Made by a program: the position numbers and the translations under genes. Positions 50,644 to 59,374 of a stretch of DNA of 64,000 bases are shown here, one piece after another. The notes beneath the pieces were generated by a model that saw nothing but the letters and a program-made list of their open reading frames with translations, had not been told where the DNA came from and did not search any database. The stretch's first letter is position 1. Every line of letters starts with the position of its first letter. This stretch comes from Paraburkholderia eburnea. GTDB taxonomy: Bacteria; Pseudomonadota; Gammaproteobacteria; Burkholderiales; Burkholderiaceae. Location: positions 230,830-294,829 of the forward strand of contig NZ_PQGA01000007.1 of assembly GCF_002917095.1 (NCBI RefSeq), written 5' to 3'.

Positions 50644-52215
50644 ATGAACGCACCCACCCGGTTTTTCGATGGGGCCGGCGACGGCCGCTTTGGCGAGACA
50701 GTCGGCGTCGCCATCATCGGCACCGGCTTCGCCGGGCTTGGCATGGCGATCCGCCTGCTGCAGCGCGGCCACACCGACTTCGCCGTGTTCGAGAAGGCCG
50801 GCTCCGTGGGCGGCACCTGGCGCGACAACCACTACCCCGGCTGCGCGTGCGACGTGCAATCGCACGTCTATTCGTTCTCCTTCGCGCCCAATCCGCGCTG
50901 GACGCGCATGTTCGCGCCCCAGCCGGAAATCCGCGCCTATCTGAACCGTTGCGTGGACAAGTTCCGCCTGTCGCCGTGGCTCAACTTCGATCACGAGCTG
51001 GCGAGCGCGCAGTGGGACGAGGCCGCGCACTGCTGGCGCCTGGCCTTCGCCAACGGACGGCGTCTCTCGGCGCGCGTGCTGATCTCGGCGATGGGCGGCC
51101 TTTCGCGCGCCGCGCTGCCTGCCATTCCCGGCGTGGAGACGTTCAAGGGCAAGGCCTTCCACTCGCAGCACTGGGACCACGGCTACGCACTCGAAGGCAA
51201 GCGCGTAGCCGTGATCGGCACGGGCGCGAGCGCGATCCAGTTCGTACCGAAGATCGCGCCGCAGGTCGCAAAGCTCGCGCTGTTCCAACGCACGCCGCCG
51301 TGGATCATGCCCAAACCCGACCGCGCGCTCTCGAAGTTCGAGCAATGGATGTTCCGCTCGCTGCCGTTCACGCAGAAGGTCGCCCGCGCGGGTCTCTACT
51401 GGATGCTGGAATCGCGCGTGCTGGGTTTCGCGATCCATCCTTCGCTGATGAAAAACGTGCAGAAGCTCGCGCTGCGCCATATCCACCATCAGGTGAAAGA
51501 TCCCGCGCTGCGCGAAGCCGTCACGCCCGATTACACGATCGGCTGCAAGCGCGTGCTGATTTCGAACGACTACTATCCCGCGCTCACGCGCGCCAACGTG
51601 AGCGTGGTGACCCACGCGATCGAGCGCATCGATGCAACGGGCGTCGTCACCGCCGACGGCCGCCATCATGAAGTCGATTGCCTGATCTACGGCACGGGCT
51701 TCCAGGTGGCCGATCCGTTTGCGCGGGGCACGATTCTCGGGCGCGGCGGCGTGGATATCGTCGATACATGGCGTAACGGCGCACATGCGTACCTGGGCAC
51801 CAGCCTGCCTGGTTATCCGAACTTTTTCATGATCGTCGGCCCGAATACGGGGCTTGGCCACAACTCGATGGTCTTCATGATCGAGTCGCAGATCGAATAC
51901 ATCCTGGGCGCGCTCGATGCGATGAAGAAAGATCGCGCCGATTCAATCGAGGTGCGTGCGCAGGTGGAAGCGCGCTACAACGAGCGCATCCAGTTGAAGC
52001 TCGATCGTGCGATCTGGTCGGTGGGCGGTTGCAAGAGCTGGTATCTCGATCCGCGCAACGGCAAGAACACCACGCTCTGGCCGGGCTTTACGTGGCGCTT
52101 CCGGCAGGCCACGGCGCATTTTTCCATCGCCGAGTATCAGGTGTTTCGTGTGCCACGTCATGAGGAATCCGAATCGACGCTTGCGGTAACCGCACAAACG
52201 ACAGAAGCGGCTTGA
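50644..52215 (+). CDS. Flavin-dependent monooxygenase, Baeyer-Villiger type
   Basis: This 523-residue FAD/NADPH monooxygenase has FAD motif IIGTGFAGLGMAIRLLQRG near residue 20 and a second Rossmann motif VAVIGTGASAIQFVPKIAPQ near 190. The Baeyer-Villiger fingerprint F-x-G-x3-H-x3-W-D is visible as FKGKAFHSQHWD near 165. It should insert oxygen next to a ketone or oxidise a similar soft centre. The ATG at 50644 follows AGGGAG; an ATG eight codons upstream is less likely. It heads an operon of seven genes whose order resembles the mymA operon of Mycobacterium tuberculosis, in which the first gene is also such an enzyme. Confidence 0.92.
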   Translation: MNAPTRFFDGAGDGRFGETVGVAIIGTGFAGLGMAIRLLQRGHTDFAVFEKAGSVGGTWRDNHYPGCACDVQSHVYSFSFAPNPRWTRMFAPQPEIRAYLNRCVDKFRLSPWLNFDHELASAQWDEAAHCWRLAFANGRRLSARVLISAMGGLSRAALPAIPGVETFKGKAFHSQHWDHGYALEGKRVAVIGTGASAIQFVPKIAPQVAKLALFQRTPPWIMPKPDRALSKFEQWMFRSLPFTQKVARAGLYWMLESRVLGFAIHPSLMKNVQKLALRHIHHQVKDPALREAVTPDYTIGCKRVLISNDYYPALTRANVSVVTHAIERIDATGVVTADGRHHEVDCLIYGTGFQVADPFARGTILGRGGVDIVDTWRNGAHAYLGTSLPGYPNFFMIVGPNTGLGHNSMVFMIESQIEYILGALDAMKKDRADSIEVRAQVEARYNERIQLKLDRAIWSVGGCKSWYLDPRNGKNTTLWPGFTWRFRQATAHFSIAEYQVFRVPRHEESESTLAVTAQTTEAA

Positions 52216-52238
52216 TCGCCAGAGGGAGAGAAGCCAAC

Positions 52239-53183
52239 ATGAAGCACTTCGACAACAAAGTCGCCGCAATTACGGGTGCCGGCTCCGGCATGGGCCGCTC
52301 GCTCGCCGTGCAGCTTGCCGGCGCGGGCTGCCATCTCGCGCTGGCCGACAGGAACGCCATCGGCCTCGCCGAGACCGAGCGCATCGTGCGTGCGCTGGCG
52401 CCCAATGTCCGCGTGACGACGCGCGAACTCGACGTGAGCGATCGCGACGCGATGTTCGCATGGGCCGATGAGGCCGCCGCTGCGCATGGCCGCGTGAATC
52501 TCATCTTCAACAACGCGGGCGTGGCGCTGTCCAGCACCATCGACGGCATGTCGTACAGCGATCTCGAATGGATCGTGAACATCAACTTCTGGGGCGTCGT
52601 GCACGGCACCAAGGCCTTTCTGCCGCATCTGAAGGCGTCGGGCGACGGCCACATCGTCAACACGTCGAGCGTGTTCGGTCTGTTCGCCCAACCCGGCATG
52701 AGCGGCTATAACGCGACGAAATTCGCGGTGCGCGGCTTCACGGAATCGCTGCGCCAGGAACTCGACATGATGCGTTGCGGCGTCTCCGCGACCTGCGTAC
52801 ATCCGGGCGGCATTCGCACCAACATCGCCCAGGCGAGCCGCGTGGCGTCGAACATGGTCGGCTTCATGGTCGCGAGCGAACAGCAGGGCAAGGACGAATT
52901 CGAGAAGTTCTTCATCACCACCGCCGACGACGCCGCTCGCACGATTCTCACCGGCGTGCGCCGCAACGCGCGGCGCGTGCTGATCGGGCGCGATGCGCGG
53001 GCCGCCGACTGGCTCGCACGCTCGCTACCCGCCGCCTACCAGGCGCTCGTCGTGATGAGCGCGCGGCGCGAGGCCGCGAAGGCGCGCAAGCGCGCGCGGC
53101 GTGCCGAACGAGAGGCCACGCTGAACGGCACGGGCCGCACCATGAACAACAACGCAGGCAAAAATCAGGGAGAAACAGCATGA
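52239..53183 (+). CDS. Short-chain dehydrogenase/reductase
   Basis: This 314-residue NAD(P)-dependent SDR has cofactor motif ITGAGSGMGRSLAVQL, NNAG in LIFNNAGVALSS, the catalytic Ser in VNTSSVFGLFAQPG and Y-x3-K in SGYNATKFAVRGF. The C-terminal 40 residues are basic (AREAAKARKRARRAEREATL in part), which is longer than usual and could associate with membrane. It would interconvert alcohol and ketone, supplying or removing the ketone used by the preceding monooxygenase. GAGGGAGA lies before the ATG at 52239. Its stop overlaps the next start (ATGA). Confidence 0.92.
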   Translation: MKHFDNKVAAITGAGSGMGRSLAVQLAGAGCHLALADRNAIGLAETERIVRALAPNVRVTTRELDVSDRDAMFAWADEAAAAHGRVNLIFNNAGVALSSTIDGMSYSDLEWIVNINFWGVVHGTKAFLPHLKASGDGHIVNTSSVFGLFAQPGMSGYNATKFAVRGFTESLRQELDMMRCGVSATCVHPGGIRTNIAQASRVASNMVGFMVASEQQGKDEFEKFFITTADDAARTILTGVRRNARRVLIGRDARAADWLARSLPAAYQALVVMSARREAAKARKRARRAEREATLNGTGRTMNNNAGKNQGETA

Positions 53184-54082
53184 TCATGCCGGTACGACGC
53201 GACGTTCGTTTCGCGTTACCGCCCGAAAGGGCTTGCGACTGGCACGTCGAAGGCGTGCCGGTGACGCACTTCTTCAACGCGCTTTCGCTGCTCTTTCCGG
53301 CTGGTGAGCGCTTCTTTATGGATGCGGTTCGCCACTACCGCGACCGCATCGAAGACCCGGAGCTGAAGAAACAGGTGATGGGCTTCATCGGCCAGGAAGC
53401 GATGCACACGCGCGAGCACGTCGAATACAACGACCTGCTCCAGGCCGCCGGTCTGCCCGCGCACAAGCTCGACAAGCGGCTGTGGGCAATCCTCAACTTC
53501 GCGCGCAAGGTGCTGCCGCCGTCGCTGCAACTCGCGCAAACGGTGGCGCTCGAGCACTACACCGCGATGCTCGCCGATCTGCTGCTCGCCGACACCGGCA
53601 CGCGCATCGAGGGCTCGGTCGAGGGCTACAAGCAGATGTGGCTCTGGCACGCACTGGAGGAAACCGAGCACAAGGCGGTCTCTTACGATGTCTGGAATCG
53701 GGTCATCAAGCCGGGACCCAAACGCTATCTGATGCGCACGGGCATGATGCTGGCCACGACGCTGCTGTTCTGGCTGATCGTGTTCGACTATCACCTTGCA
53801 CTGATGCGCCGGCACAAGCGCCGCATCGGAAAATTCAGCGGATACTGGCGGCTTTTCAAGTTCCTTTATGGGCCGCGTCATGGCGTGTTTCCCGGCATCG
53901 CGATGGAATGGCTGCGCTTTTTCAAGCCCAGCTTCCATCCGTGGGATCACAACAATCGTAAGCACCTCGAACGGATAAGCAGCCTCATCGAGCAGATCGA
54001 CGACACCAACGCGCAGTACGCCGCGCAGGCCGCGCCGCGCCGTGTGCCCCTGCATGCGGCCGGCACGCCGCGCGCGGCCTGA
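53180..54082 (+). CDS. PF10118-type metal-dependent protein with two E-x-x-H motifs
   Basis: This 300-residue protein of the family is usually labelled predicted metal-dependent hydrolase. Two helices hold E-x-x-H patterns: GQEAMHTREHVEYN near residue 75 and HALEETEHKAVSYDVW near 160. That pattern is the one used by ferritin-like di-iron proteins, so a di-iron oxygenase or oxidase is at least as likely as a hydrolase. A hydrophobic segment, MMLATTLLFWLIVFDYHLAL (about 195-214), suggests membrane attachment. The ATG overlaps the SDR stop. Position in a monooxygenase/SDR/acyl-CoA ligase operon fits lipid or hydrocarbon modification. Confidence 0.82.
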   Translation: MIMPVRRDVRFALPPERACDWHVEGVPVTHFFNALSLLFPAGERFFMDAVRHYRDRIEDPELKKQVMGFIGQEAMHTREHVEYNDLLQAAGLPAHKLDKRLWAILNFARKVLPPSLQLAQTVALEHYTAMLADLLLADTGTRIEGSVEGYKQMWLWHALEETEHKAVSYDVWNRVIKPGPKRYLMRTGMMLATTLLFWLIVFDYHLALMRRHKRRIGKFSGYWRLFKFLYGPRHGVFPGIAMEWLRFFKPSFHPWDHNNRKHLERISSLIEQIDDTNAQYAAQAAPRRVPLHAAGTPRAA

Positions 54083-54088
54083 GCGGTC

Positions 54089-55030
54089 ATGCGTACGCAA
54101 TGCGATGCGCCGCGCGGCGGCGGGCGCGACTATGAAATGCCCGCCGTGGCTGCGCTGTCTCGCGAGACCGAGCGGCTCGACGTCGTCTCGGACGGCGTGC
54201 GGCTCGCCGTCTATGTCAGCGGGCCGCGCGACGCGCCGCCCATGATCCTCGTGCATGGCTATCCGGATTCGGCGCGCGTCTGGGAGGGCATGCGCCGCGA
54301 ACTGGAAACGCGCTATCGCGTGATCGCCTACGACGTGCGCGGTGCGGGCGCATCGGCGGCGCCGCGCGCTCGTGCGGACTACAAACTGGCGCAGCTCGCG
54401 CGCGATCTGATTGCAGTGGCCGACGCGACCTGCGGCACACAGCCGTTTCATCTGGTCGCGCACGACTGGGGTTCGATCCAGTGCTGGGAAGCCGTCGCCG
54501 ATGCGGCCAACGCTGCGCGTATCGCCTCCTATACGTCGATCTCCGGGCCTTGCCTCGATCACGTATTCCGCGCGCGGCTGAGCGTGGCGCAGTCGCTGCG
54601 GTCCTGGTACATCGCGTTCTTTCATTTGCCGCTTGTGCCGCAACTGGTCTGGCGTCTCGGCGGCGCGGCGCTGTGGCCGTGGTGGCTGCATCGCACCGAG
54701 GGTGTTCGCGCGCAGCGCGATCCTGCTCAATTGCGCAACTGTATCAACGGTTTGCAGCTCTATCGCGCGAACTTCATCGCATGCGCGCGTGCGCCGCGAG
54801 AGCGTCGCACTCAGGTACCCGTGCAGCTCATCGTGCCGCGCTTCGACCGCTACGTGACGCCCGCGTTGGTTGAATGCGCGACGCAATGGCTCGGCCGCCA
54901 TCGACGCGAGATCATCGACGCGCCGCACTGGACCGTAGTGCGCGACGCGCCGCTCATCGCCGCGCGTGTGCAGCGCTTTATCGCGTGGACAAAGCGCGAG
55001 GAAGCCCGCGCGGTCTCTCTCGATCTATAA
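54089..55030 (+). CDS. Alpha/beta hydrolase, epoxide-hydrolase/dehalogenase type
   Basis: This 313-residue hydrolase has the oxyanion block ILVHGYPDSARVWEGM, nucleophile elbow VAHDWGSIQCWE with Asp as nucleophile, and catalytic His in DAPHWTVVRDAP near residue 282. An Asp nucleophile with the HGYP motif is typical of epoxide hydrolases and haloalkane dehalogenases, not esterases. The start is uncertain: an ATG 16 codons in (MPAVAALS) is also possible. It follows the PF10118 gene after six bases. The substrate may be an epoxide or a lactone/ester product of the upstream monooxygenase; Asp favours the former. Confidence 0.87.
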   Translation: MRTQCDAPRGGGRDYEMPAVAALSRETERLDVVSDGVRLAVYVSGPRDAPPMILVHGYPDSARVWEGMRRELETRYRVIAYDVRGAGASAAPRARADYKLAQLARDLIAVADATCGTQPFHLVAHDWGSIQCWEAVADAANAARIASYTSISGPCLDHVFRARLSVAQSLRSWYIAFFHLPLVPQLVWRLGGAALWPWWLHRTEGVRAQRDPAQLRNCINGLQLYRANFIACARAPRERRTQVPVQLIVPRFDRYVTPALVECATQWLGRHRREIIDAPHWTVVRDAPLIAARVQRFIAWTKREEARAVSLDL

Positions 55031-55053
55031 CCATTCTGTTTGTGGAGAATCGC

Positions 55054-56142
55054 GTGAACGCCATCGCCCTGCCCTCGTTGACGGGAACTATCGTGATCGC
55101 CGCCATCGCCTCGATTGCCGTCGCACTCGTGTTGCTGATGCTTTTCACGCGGCGCGCGACGCGACGCATCGAGCAGGACGTGCCGATGGACGGCCGTGTT
55201 GTCGACGTCGATGGCGAGCGTCTGCATTACGTCGAATTCGGCAGCCCCGACAAGCCGCCGGTCGTATTCGTCCATGGCCTGTGCGGGCAGATGCGCAATT
55301 TCGCTTATTTGCCGCTCGAAGCGCTGGCGCGCGAGCATCGCGTGATCCTCGTCGATCGGCCCGGTTCGGGTTATTCCACGCGCAGCGCCCGGGCGAGCGC
55401 GAGCATTCGCGCCCAGGGCGACACGATCGCGCGCTTCATGAAGAAGCTCGATTTGCAGGCGCCGGTGCTGGTGGGGCATTCGCTCGGCGGGGCAATCGCC
55501 CTCGCGGTCGCGCTCGATCATCCTGAAACCGTCGCGCGTATCGCGCTGATCGCGCCGCTCACGCATGTACAGACCGAGGTGCCGAAGGCGTTCCGCGCGC
55601 TCGTCGTGCGCTCGGGCGCCGTGCGCCGCTTTATCGCGCGCACCCTGGCGACGCCCTTCGGCCTTGCCACCAGTACGCCCACGCTTAAACAGGTCTTCGC
55701 GCCGGAGGTCGTGCCCGTGGATTTCCGCACCCGCGGCGGCGCGCTGCTGAGCCTGCGGCCCACCGGCTTCATCAACGCGTCGCTCGATCTCGTCGCCATC
55801 GAGGATGCCGACGATCTCGCGCAGATGGAGCAACGCTACGCACAACTCACCATGCCCGTCGATGTGCTGTTCGGGCGAGGCGACATCGTGCTGAACTGGA
55901 AGCGCCACGGCGACGCGCTGCGCCGCCGCTCGAAGCGCGTGACGCTCAAGGTCGTGGACGGCGGACACATGCTGCCCGTCACCGCGCCATCGACGACATT
56001 CGAATGGCTGCGCGCCGCCATCGCCGGCACGACGCAAGCCCAGGGCGAGCGCACCATCGCGATCGATCAGCACGACGGCGCCGAGGCATCGCCGTCGCCC
56101 GCCGTGCTGCAACGCCGCGCCGCGATTCAGGCGTTGCGATAG
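55054..56142 (+). CDS. Membrane-anchored alpha/beta hydrolase
   Basis: This 362-residue protein has an N-terminal membrane helix (IVIAAIASIAVALVLLMLFT, about residues 12-31) and a serine-hydrolase domain: oxyanion loop VVFVHGLCGQMRN, nucleophile GHSLGGAIALAVAL near residue 145, and His in VVDGGHMLPVTAP near 310. With a Ser nucleophile it is a lipase/esterase type, unlike the preceding Asp-type hydrolase. The GTG at 55054 follows GGAG. The pair offers complementary hydrolytic steps in one operon. The anchor would place the active site in the periplasm or at the inner membrane. Confidence 0.87.
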   Translation: MNAIALPSLTGTIVIAAIASIAVALVLLMLFTRRATRRIEQDVPMDGRVVDVDGERLHYVEFGSPDKPPVVFVHGLCGQMRNFAYLPLEALAREHRVILVDRPGSGYSTRSARASASIRAQGDTIARFMKKLDLQAPVLVGHSLGGAIALAVALDHPETVARIALIAPLTHVQTEVPKAFRALVVRSGAVRRFIARTLATPFGLATSTPTLKQVFAPEVVPVDFRTRGGALLSLRPTGFINASLDLVAIEDADDLAQMEQRYAQLTMPVDVLFGRGDIVLNWKRHGDALRRRSKRVTLKVVDGGHMLPVTAPSTTFEWLRAAIAGTTQAQGERTIAIDQHDGAEASPSPAVLQRRAAIQALR

Positions 56143-56274
56143 AGCGACTGCTCGGTACTAAAGCGTGCGAAGCGGGAGGTGAGCTTGTTATCGTGAATGG
56201 CGGCGGCGCGTGGCGGGATGCCCCTACACGCGCGCCATGCCGCGATTCACGACAAAAACAGATTGGAGACGACC

Positions 56275-58038
56275 ATGGCAGCCCAACTGCAAGCGCAGAC
56301 AGCGCAGGCGGATGGCGCGCGGCACGCCGCGCCCGATACCGACGGCATCTGGTACGCGTCTTACCCCGTCGGCGTTCCGCCGGAGATCGATGCTTCAGAG
56401 TACGAAACGATTACGCATTACTTCGACGAATGCGTCGCGCAGTTCCGCGATCGCGTCGCCTATGTGAGCGTGGGTTCATCGCTGACCTATGGTGCGCTCG
56501 CACGCAAGGCCGTGGCGTTCGCGGCGTGGTTGCAAGGCGTGGGCATCGCGCCCGGCGAGCGCGTGGCAATCATGCTGCCGAACACGTTCCAGTATCCCGT
56601 CGCCCTATTCGGCGCACTCAAGGCGGGCGCCGTGGTCGTCAACGTCAATCCGCTCTATACGCCGCGCGAACTCGCGCATCAGTTGAAGGACAGCGGCGCA
56701 CGCGCCATCGTCGTATTCGAGAACTTCGCGAAGACACTCGAAGAGGCGCTGCCAGGCACGCGCATAGAGCATATCGCCGTGACGGGACTGGGCGATTTGC
56801 TCGCGGATGGCCTCAATTTCAAGGGCCGACTGCTCAACTTCGTGCTGCGACGCGTAAAGAAGATGGTGCCGAAGTACCGGCTTCCCCAGGCCGTGCGTCT
56901 GCGCGATGCGCTGCAAGCCGGTTCGCGCCGTACGCTGGCTCCCGCATTACGCACGAGCGGCGATCTCGCTTTTCTTCAGTACACCGGAGGAACAACCGGT
57001 GTCGCGAAAGGCGCGATGCTCACGCACGGAAATATCATCGCCAATGTGTTGCAGGCGAAGGCATGGTCGGCCTCGCAGCTCACCGGCGAGATCGAAACCG
57101 TGCTCACGCCGCTGCCGCTTTATCACATTTACTCGCTCACGGTGAATGCACTCATCTTTCTCGGGCTGGGTGGACGCAACATCCTGATCGCGAATCCGCG
57201 CGACACGAAGCGCATGATGATGATGCTGCGCCGCGAGACCTTCACCGGCATCACGGCCATCAATACGCTCTACAACGCCCTGCTCGACGACACCGACTTC
57301 TGCAAGCGCGATTTCTCCGCGCTCAAGCTCGCCATGGCGGGCGGCATGGCCACGCAGAAAGCCGTGGCCGAGCGCTTTAAGGCCGTGACGGGCCAGCCTA
57401 TCGTCGAGGGCTACGGCCTCACGGAATGCTCGCCCATTGTCACAACCAATCCCGTCGAGCTGGGCAATATGCGCGATTTCGCCGGCTCGATCGGCTTGCC
57501 TGTACCGTCCACGCAGGTGCGTTTTCGTCGCGAGGACGGGACGTGGGCCAACGTGGGTGAGGCCGGCGAGCTGTGCGTGAAGGGGCCGCAAGTGATGCTC
57601 GGCTACTGGAACCGGCCCGACGATACGGCCCAGGTGCTCGACGCCGATGGCTGGCTCGCGACCGGCGACATCGGCGTGATGGACGCACAGGGCTTCATCC
57701 GTCTTATCGACCGCAAGAAGGACATGATCATCGTGTCGGGCTTCAACGTGTATCCGAACGAGATCGAAGAGGTGATCGCGATGCATCCCGATGTGCGCGA
57801 AGTGGCCGCCATCGGCGTGCCCGATCCCGTGCAGGGCGAGCGCGTTAAAGTGTTCGTGGTCGCGCGCGATCCTTCGCTCACGGCTGACGCGCTGATCGCG
57901 CATTGCCGCCTGCAGCTCACGGGTTACAAGGTGCCGCGCGCGGTGGAGTTCCGCGACGCGCTGCCGCAAACCAACGTCGGCAAGATCCTGCGGCGCGCGC
58001 TGCGCGACGAGGAAATGGCGAAGCAGCGCGTGAATTAA
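56275..58038 (+). CDS. fadD: Long-chain acyl-CoA ligase, FadD type
   Basis: This 587-residue ANL-superfamily ligase activates a carboxylic acid to acyl-AMP and then acyl-CoA. It has AMP loop LQYTGGTTGVAKGAMLTHGN near residue 235, motif YGLTECSPIV near 380, hinge GWLATGDIGVMDAQGFIRLI, and the catalytic Lys in TNVGKILRR near the C-terminus. It resembles E. coli FadD and the mycobacterial FadD13 (which ends the mymA operon). The ATG at 56275 follows GGAG; the frame extends 26 codons upstream without family similarity. A DUF1571 gene follows after 77 bases. Confidence 0.93.
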   Translation: MAAQLQAQTAQADGARHAAPDTDGIWYASYPVGVPPEIDASEYETITHYFDECVAQFRDRVAYVSVGSSLTYGALARKAVAFAAWLQGVGIAPGERVAIMLPNTFQYPVALFGALKAGAVVVNVNPLYTPRELAHQLKDSGARAIVVFENFAKTLEEALPGTRIEHIAVTGLGDLLADGLNFKGRLLNFVLRRVKKMVPKYRLPQAVRLRDALQAGSRRTLAPALRTSGDLAFLQYTGGTTGVAKGAMLTHGNIIANVLQAKAWSASQLTGEIETVLTPLPLYHIYSLTVNALIFLGLGGRNILIANPRDTKRMMMMLRRETFTGITAINTLYNALLDDTDFCKRDFSALKLAMAGGMATQKAVAERFKAVTGQPIVEGYGLTECSPIVTTNPVELGNMRDFAGSIGLPVPSTQVRFRREDGTWANVGEAGELCVKGPQVMLGYWNRPDDTAQVLDADGWLATGDIGVMDAQGFIRLIDRKKDMIIVSGFNVYPNEIEEVIAMHPDVREVAAIGVPDPVQGERVKVFVVARDPSLTADALIAHCRLQLTGYKVPRAVEFRDALPQTNVGKILRRALRDEEMAKQRVN

Positions 58039-58115
58039 GCGTCGCCGTGAGTTCCGTCTTTGCCGTTCTGCTTTTTCGCTTCATTCAAACAAGCACTGAT
58101 ACAGGGAGACAAACC

Positions 58116-59057
58116 ATGAAAACGATGAATTCACAGACAGTTGCACGCGCAACGACACGGCGCACGTTGCGCGTTGCCGCGCTGGCGCTCGCGCTAAGCT
58201 GCGCCACGGCGTTCGCACAGGACGATGCGAGTACCGATGCCGGCGCGCCGCAGGCCAGCGCGGCCAGCCCGTCGGGCAACGCCGCTGCGCAAGTGAGCAA
58301 GCTTTCGGTCGATGAACAGGTGAAATGGCTGCAGCACGCGCAAAAGAGCGGCGCGCTCGTGAAAATGGATGACGCGCAACTCACCGCGCTTTTCCAGGCG
58401 TTCGACCCGCTCGTGGTGCCGACCGTCATCAAGCTCGGGCCGTCGGGTTATCCGTCCTATGAATTCACGCTGTCGCGCTGGGAGCGCCTGAACGGCAAAT
58501 GGCCGGGCAAGCCCGCGCATATGCTCGTGAAGCTCGAACACGATCCCCTGCGTATCTACGCGAAGTGGCTGCCCGATGGCGAGCATTCGGGCGAGGAAGT
58601 GATCTACGACGCCTCGAAGAAGCCCGACGAAATGTACGGCCATCTGGGCGGCCTGCTCGGCGTCATGCCGATGTGGACGGCGCTTGACGGCACGCTCGCG
58701 CGTGCGCAGTCGAACCACAAGATCACGGATCTGGGCACGGAATTCATCGTGAGCCAGTTCATGACGGACGCGAAGAAGTACGTGGAAGTGGGCGCGTCGT
58801 ATAAGCCCGATGTCGAGGTGAAGACGGTCAACGGCGTGCGCGTGGTCGCGCTCACCTATGTGTCGCCGAGCGGCAAGCCGCAGTTCTATGCGAAGAAGCA
58901 GACGCTTGGGCTCGATCTGCGTCATCCCTACTTCCGGACCGTCGAAGCCTACGGCGACGATGGCCAGATGTTCGAGAAGATTGTGATCGACGGCATCACG
59001 CCGAAGAGTTTCGACGCTGATGCCTTCGACCCCAAGAACCCTGACTACAAGTTCTGA
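58116..59057 (+). CDS. DUF1571-domain exported protein
   Basis: This 313-residue protein has a signal peptide (RVAALALALSCATAFA, cleaved near residue 35) and no lipobox. The DUF1571 region spans about residues 85-300: FDPLVVPTVIKLGPSGYPSY, LVKLEHDPLRIYAKWLPDG, and a C-terminal HPYFRTVEAYGDDGQMFEKI. It looks beta-rich and may have a LolA-like lipoprotein-carrier shape, which would suit lipid handling in the periplasm; that is inference. It is the last gene of the mymA-like operon; a minus-strand CTCACC motif begins eight bases after its stop. Confidence 0.85.
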   Translation: MKTMNSQTVARATTRRTLRVAALALALSCATAFAQDDASTDAGAPQASAASPSGNAAAQVSKLSVDEQVKWLQHAQKSGALVKMDDAQLTALFQAFDPLVVPTVIKLGPSGYPSYEFTLSRWERLNGKWPGKPAHMLVKLEHDPLRIYAKWLPDGEHSGEEVIYDASKKPDEMYGHLGGLLGVMPMWTALDGTLARAQSNHKITDLGTEFIVSQFMTDAKKYVEVGASYKPDVEVKTVNGVRVVALTYVSPSGKPQFYAKKQTLGLDLRHPYFRTVEAYGDDGQMFEKIVIDGITPKSFDADAFDPKNPDYKF

Positions 59058-59065
59058 CGTGCGCG

Positions 59066-59086
59066 CAAGGTGAGCATTTTCGGGAG
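59066..59086 (-). repeat. Dispersed CTCACC motif, copy 15 (only minus-strand copy)
   Basis: Read on the minus strand: CTCCCGAAAATGCTCACC then TTG. It lies just after the DUF1571 stop. Confidence 0.75.
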
Positions 59087-59259
59087 CACAACGACGGTGA
59101 TGAGGGCGGCCTGTGTCGCCTTCACCGCTTTAAATTGCGGCCGGATTGCGTGGGTTGCGTAGGTTGCACATCGTTAGTTTCACAAACTGTAGGGCGGGCG
59201 GGCATTCGGTGAGCGCGCGACTCGACTGCCCGCTCACCTCGCTTGTCTTCGCACTCCGA

Positions 59260-59280
59260 CTCCTGGAATTCCTCACCATT
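59260..59280 (+). repeat. Dispersed CTCACC motif, copy 16
   Basis: CTCCTGGAATTCCTCACC then ATT; T at the fifth and G at the seventh base, as in copy 17. Confidence 0.72.
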
Positions 59281-59333
59281 GCCGGATTGCGGTGACCTCG
59301 CTGTACGTCGATGCGCTCACCCTGCGGGCACTT

Positions 59334-59354
59334 CTCCTGGAACGGCTCACCATA
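59334..59354 (+). repeat. Dispersed CTCACC motif, copy 17
   Basis: CTCCTGGAACGGCTCACC then ATA; 20 bases past the end of the minus-strand dsbG-like gene. Confidence 0.72.
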
Positions 59355-59374
59355 CTGGGACTCAAGCCGGCGGC

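Larger units (their letters stand above)
59058..59374. other. Convergent gap with three CTCACC motifs
   Basis: About 317 bases between converging genes, with copies 15 (minus), 16 and 17 (plus). No gene and no convincing terminator. Confidence 0.6.
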
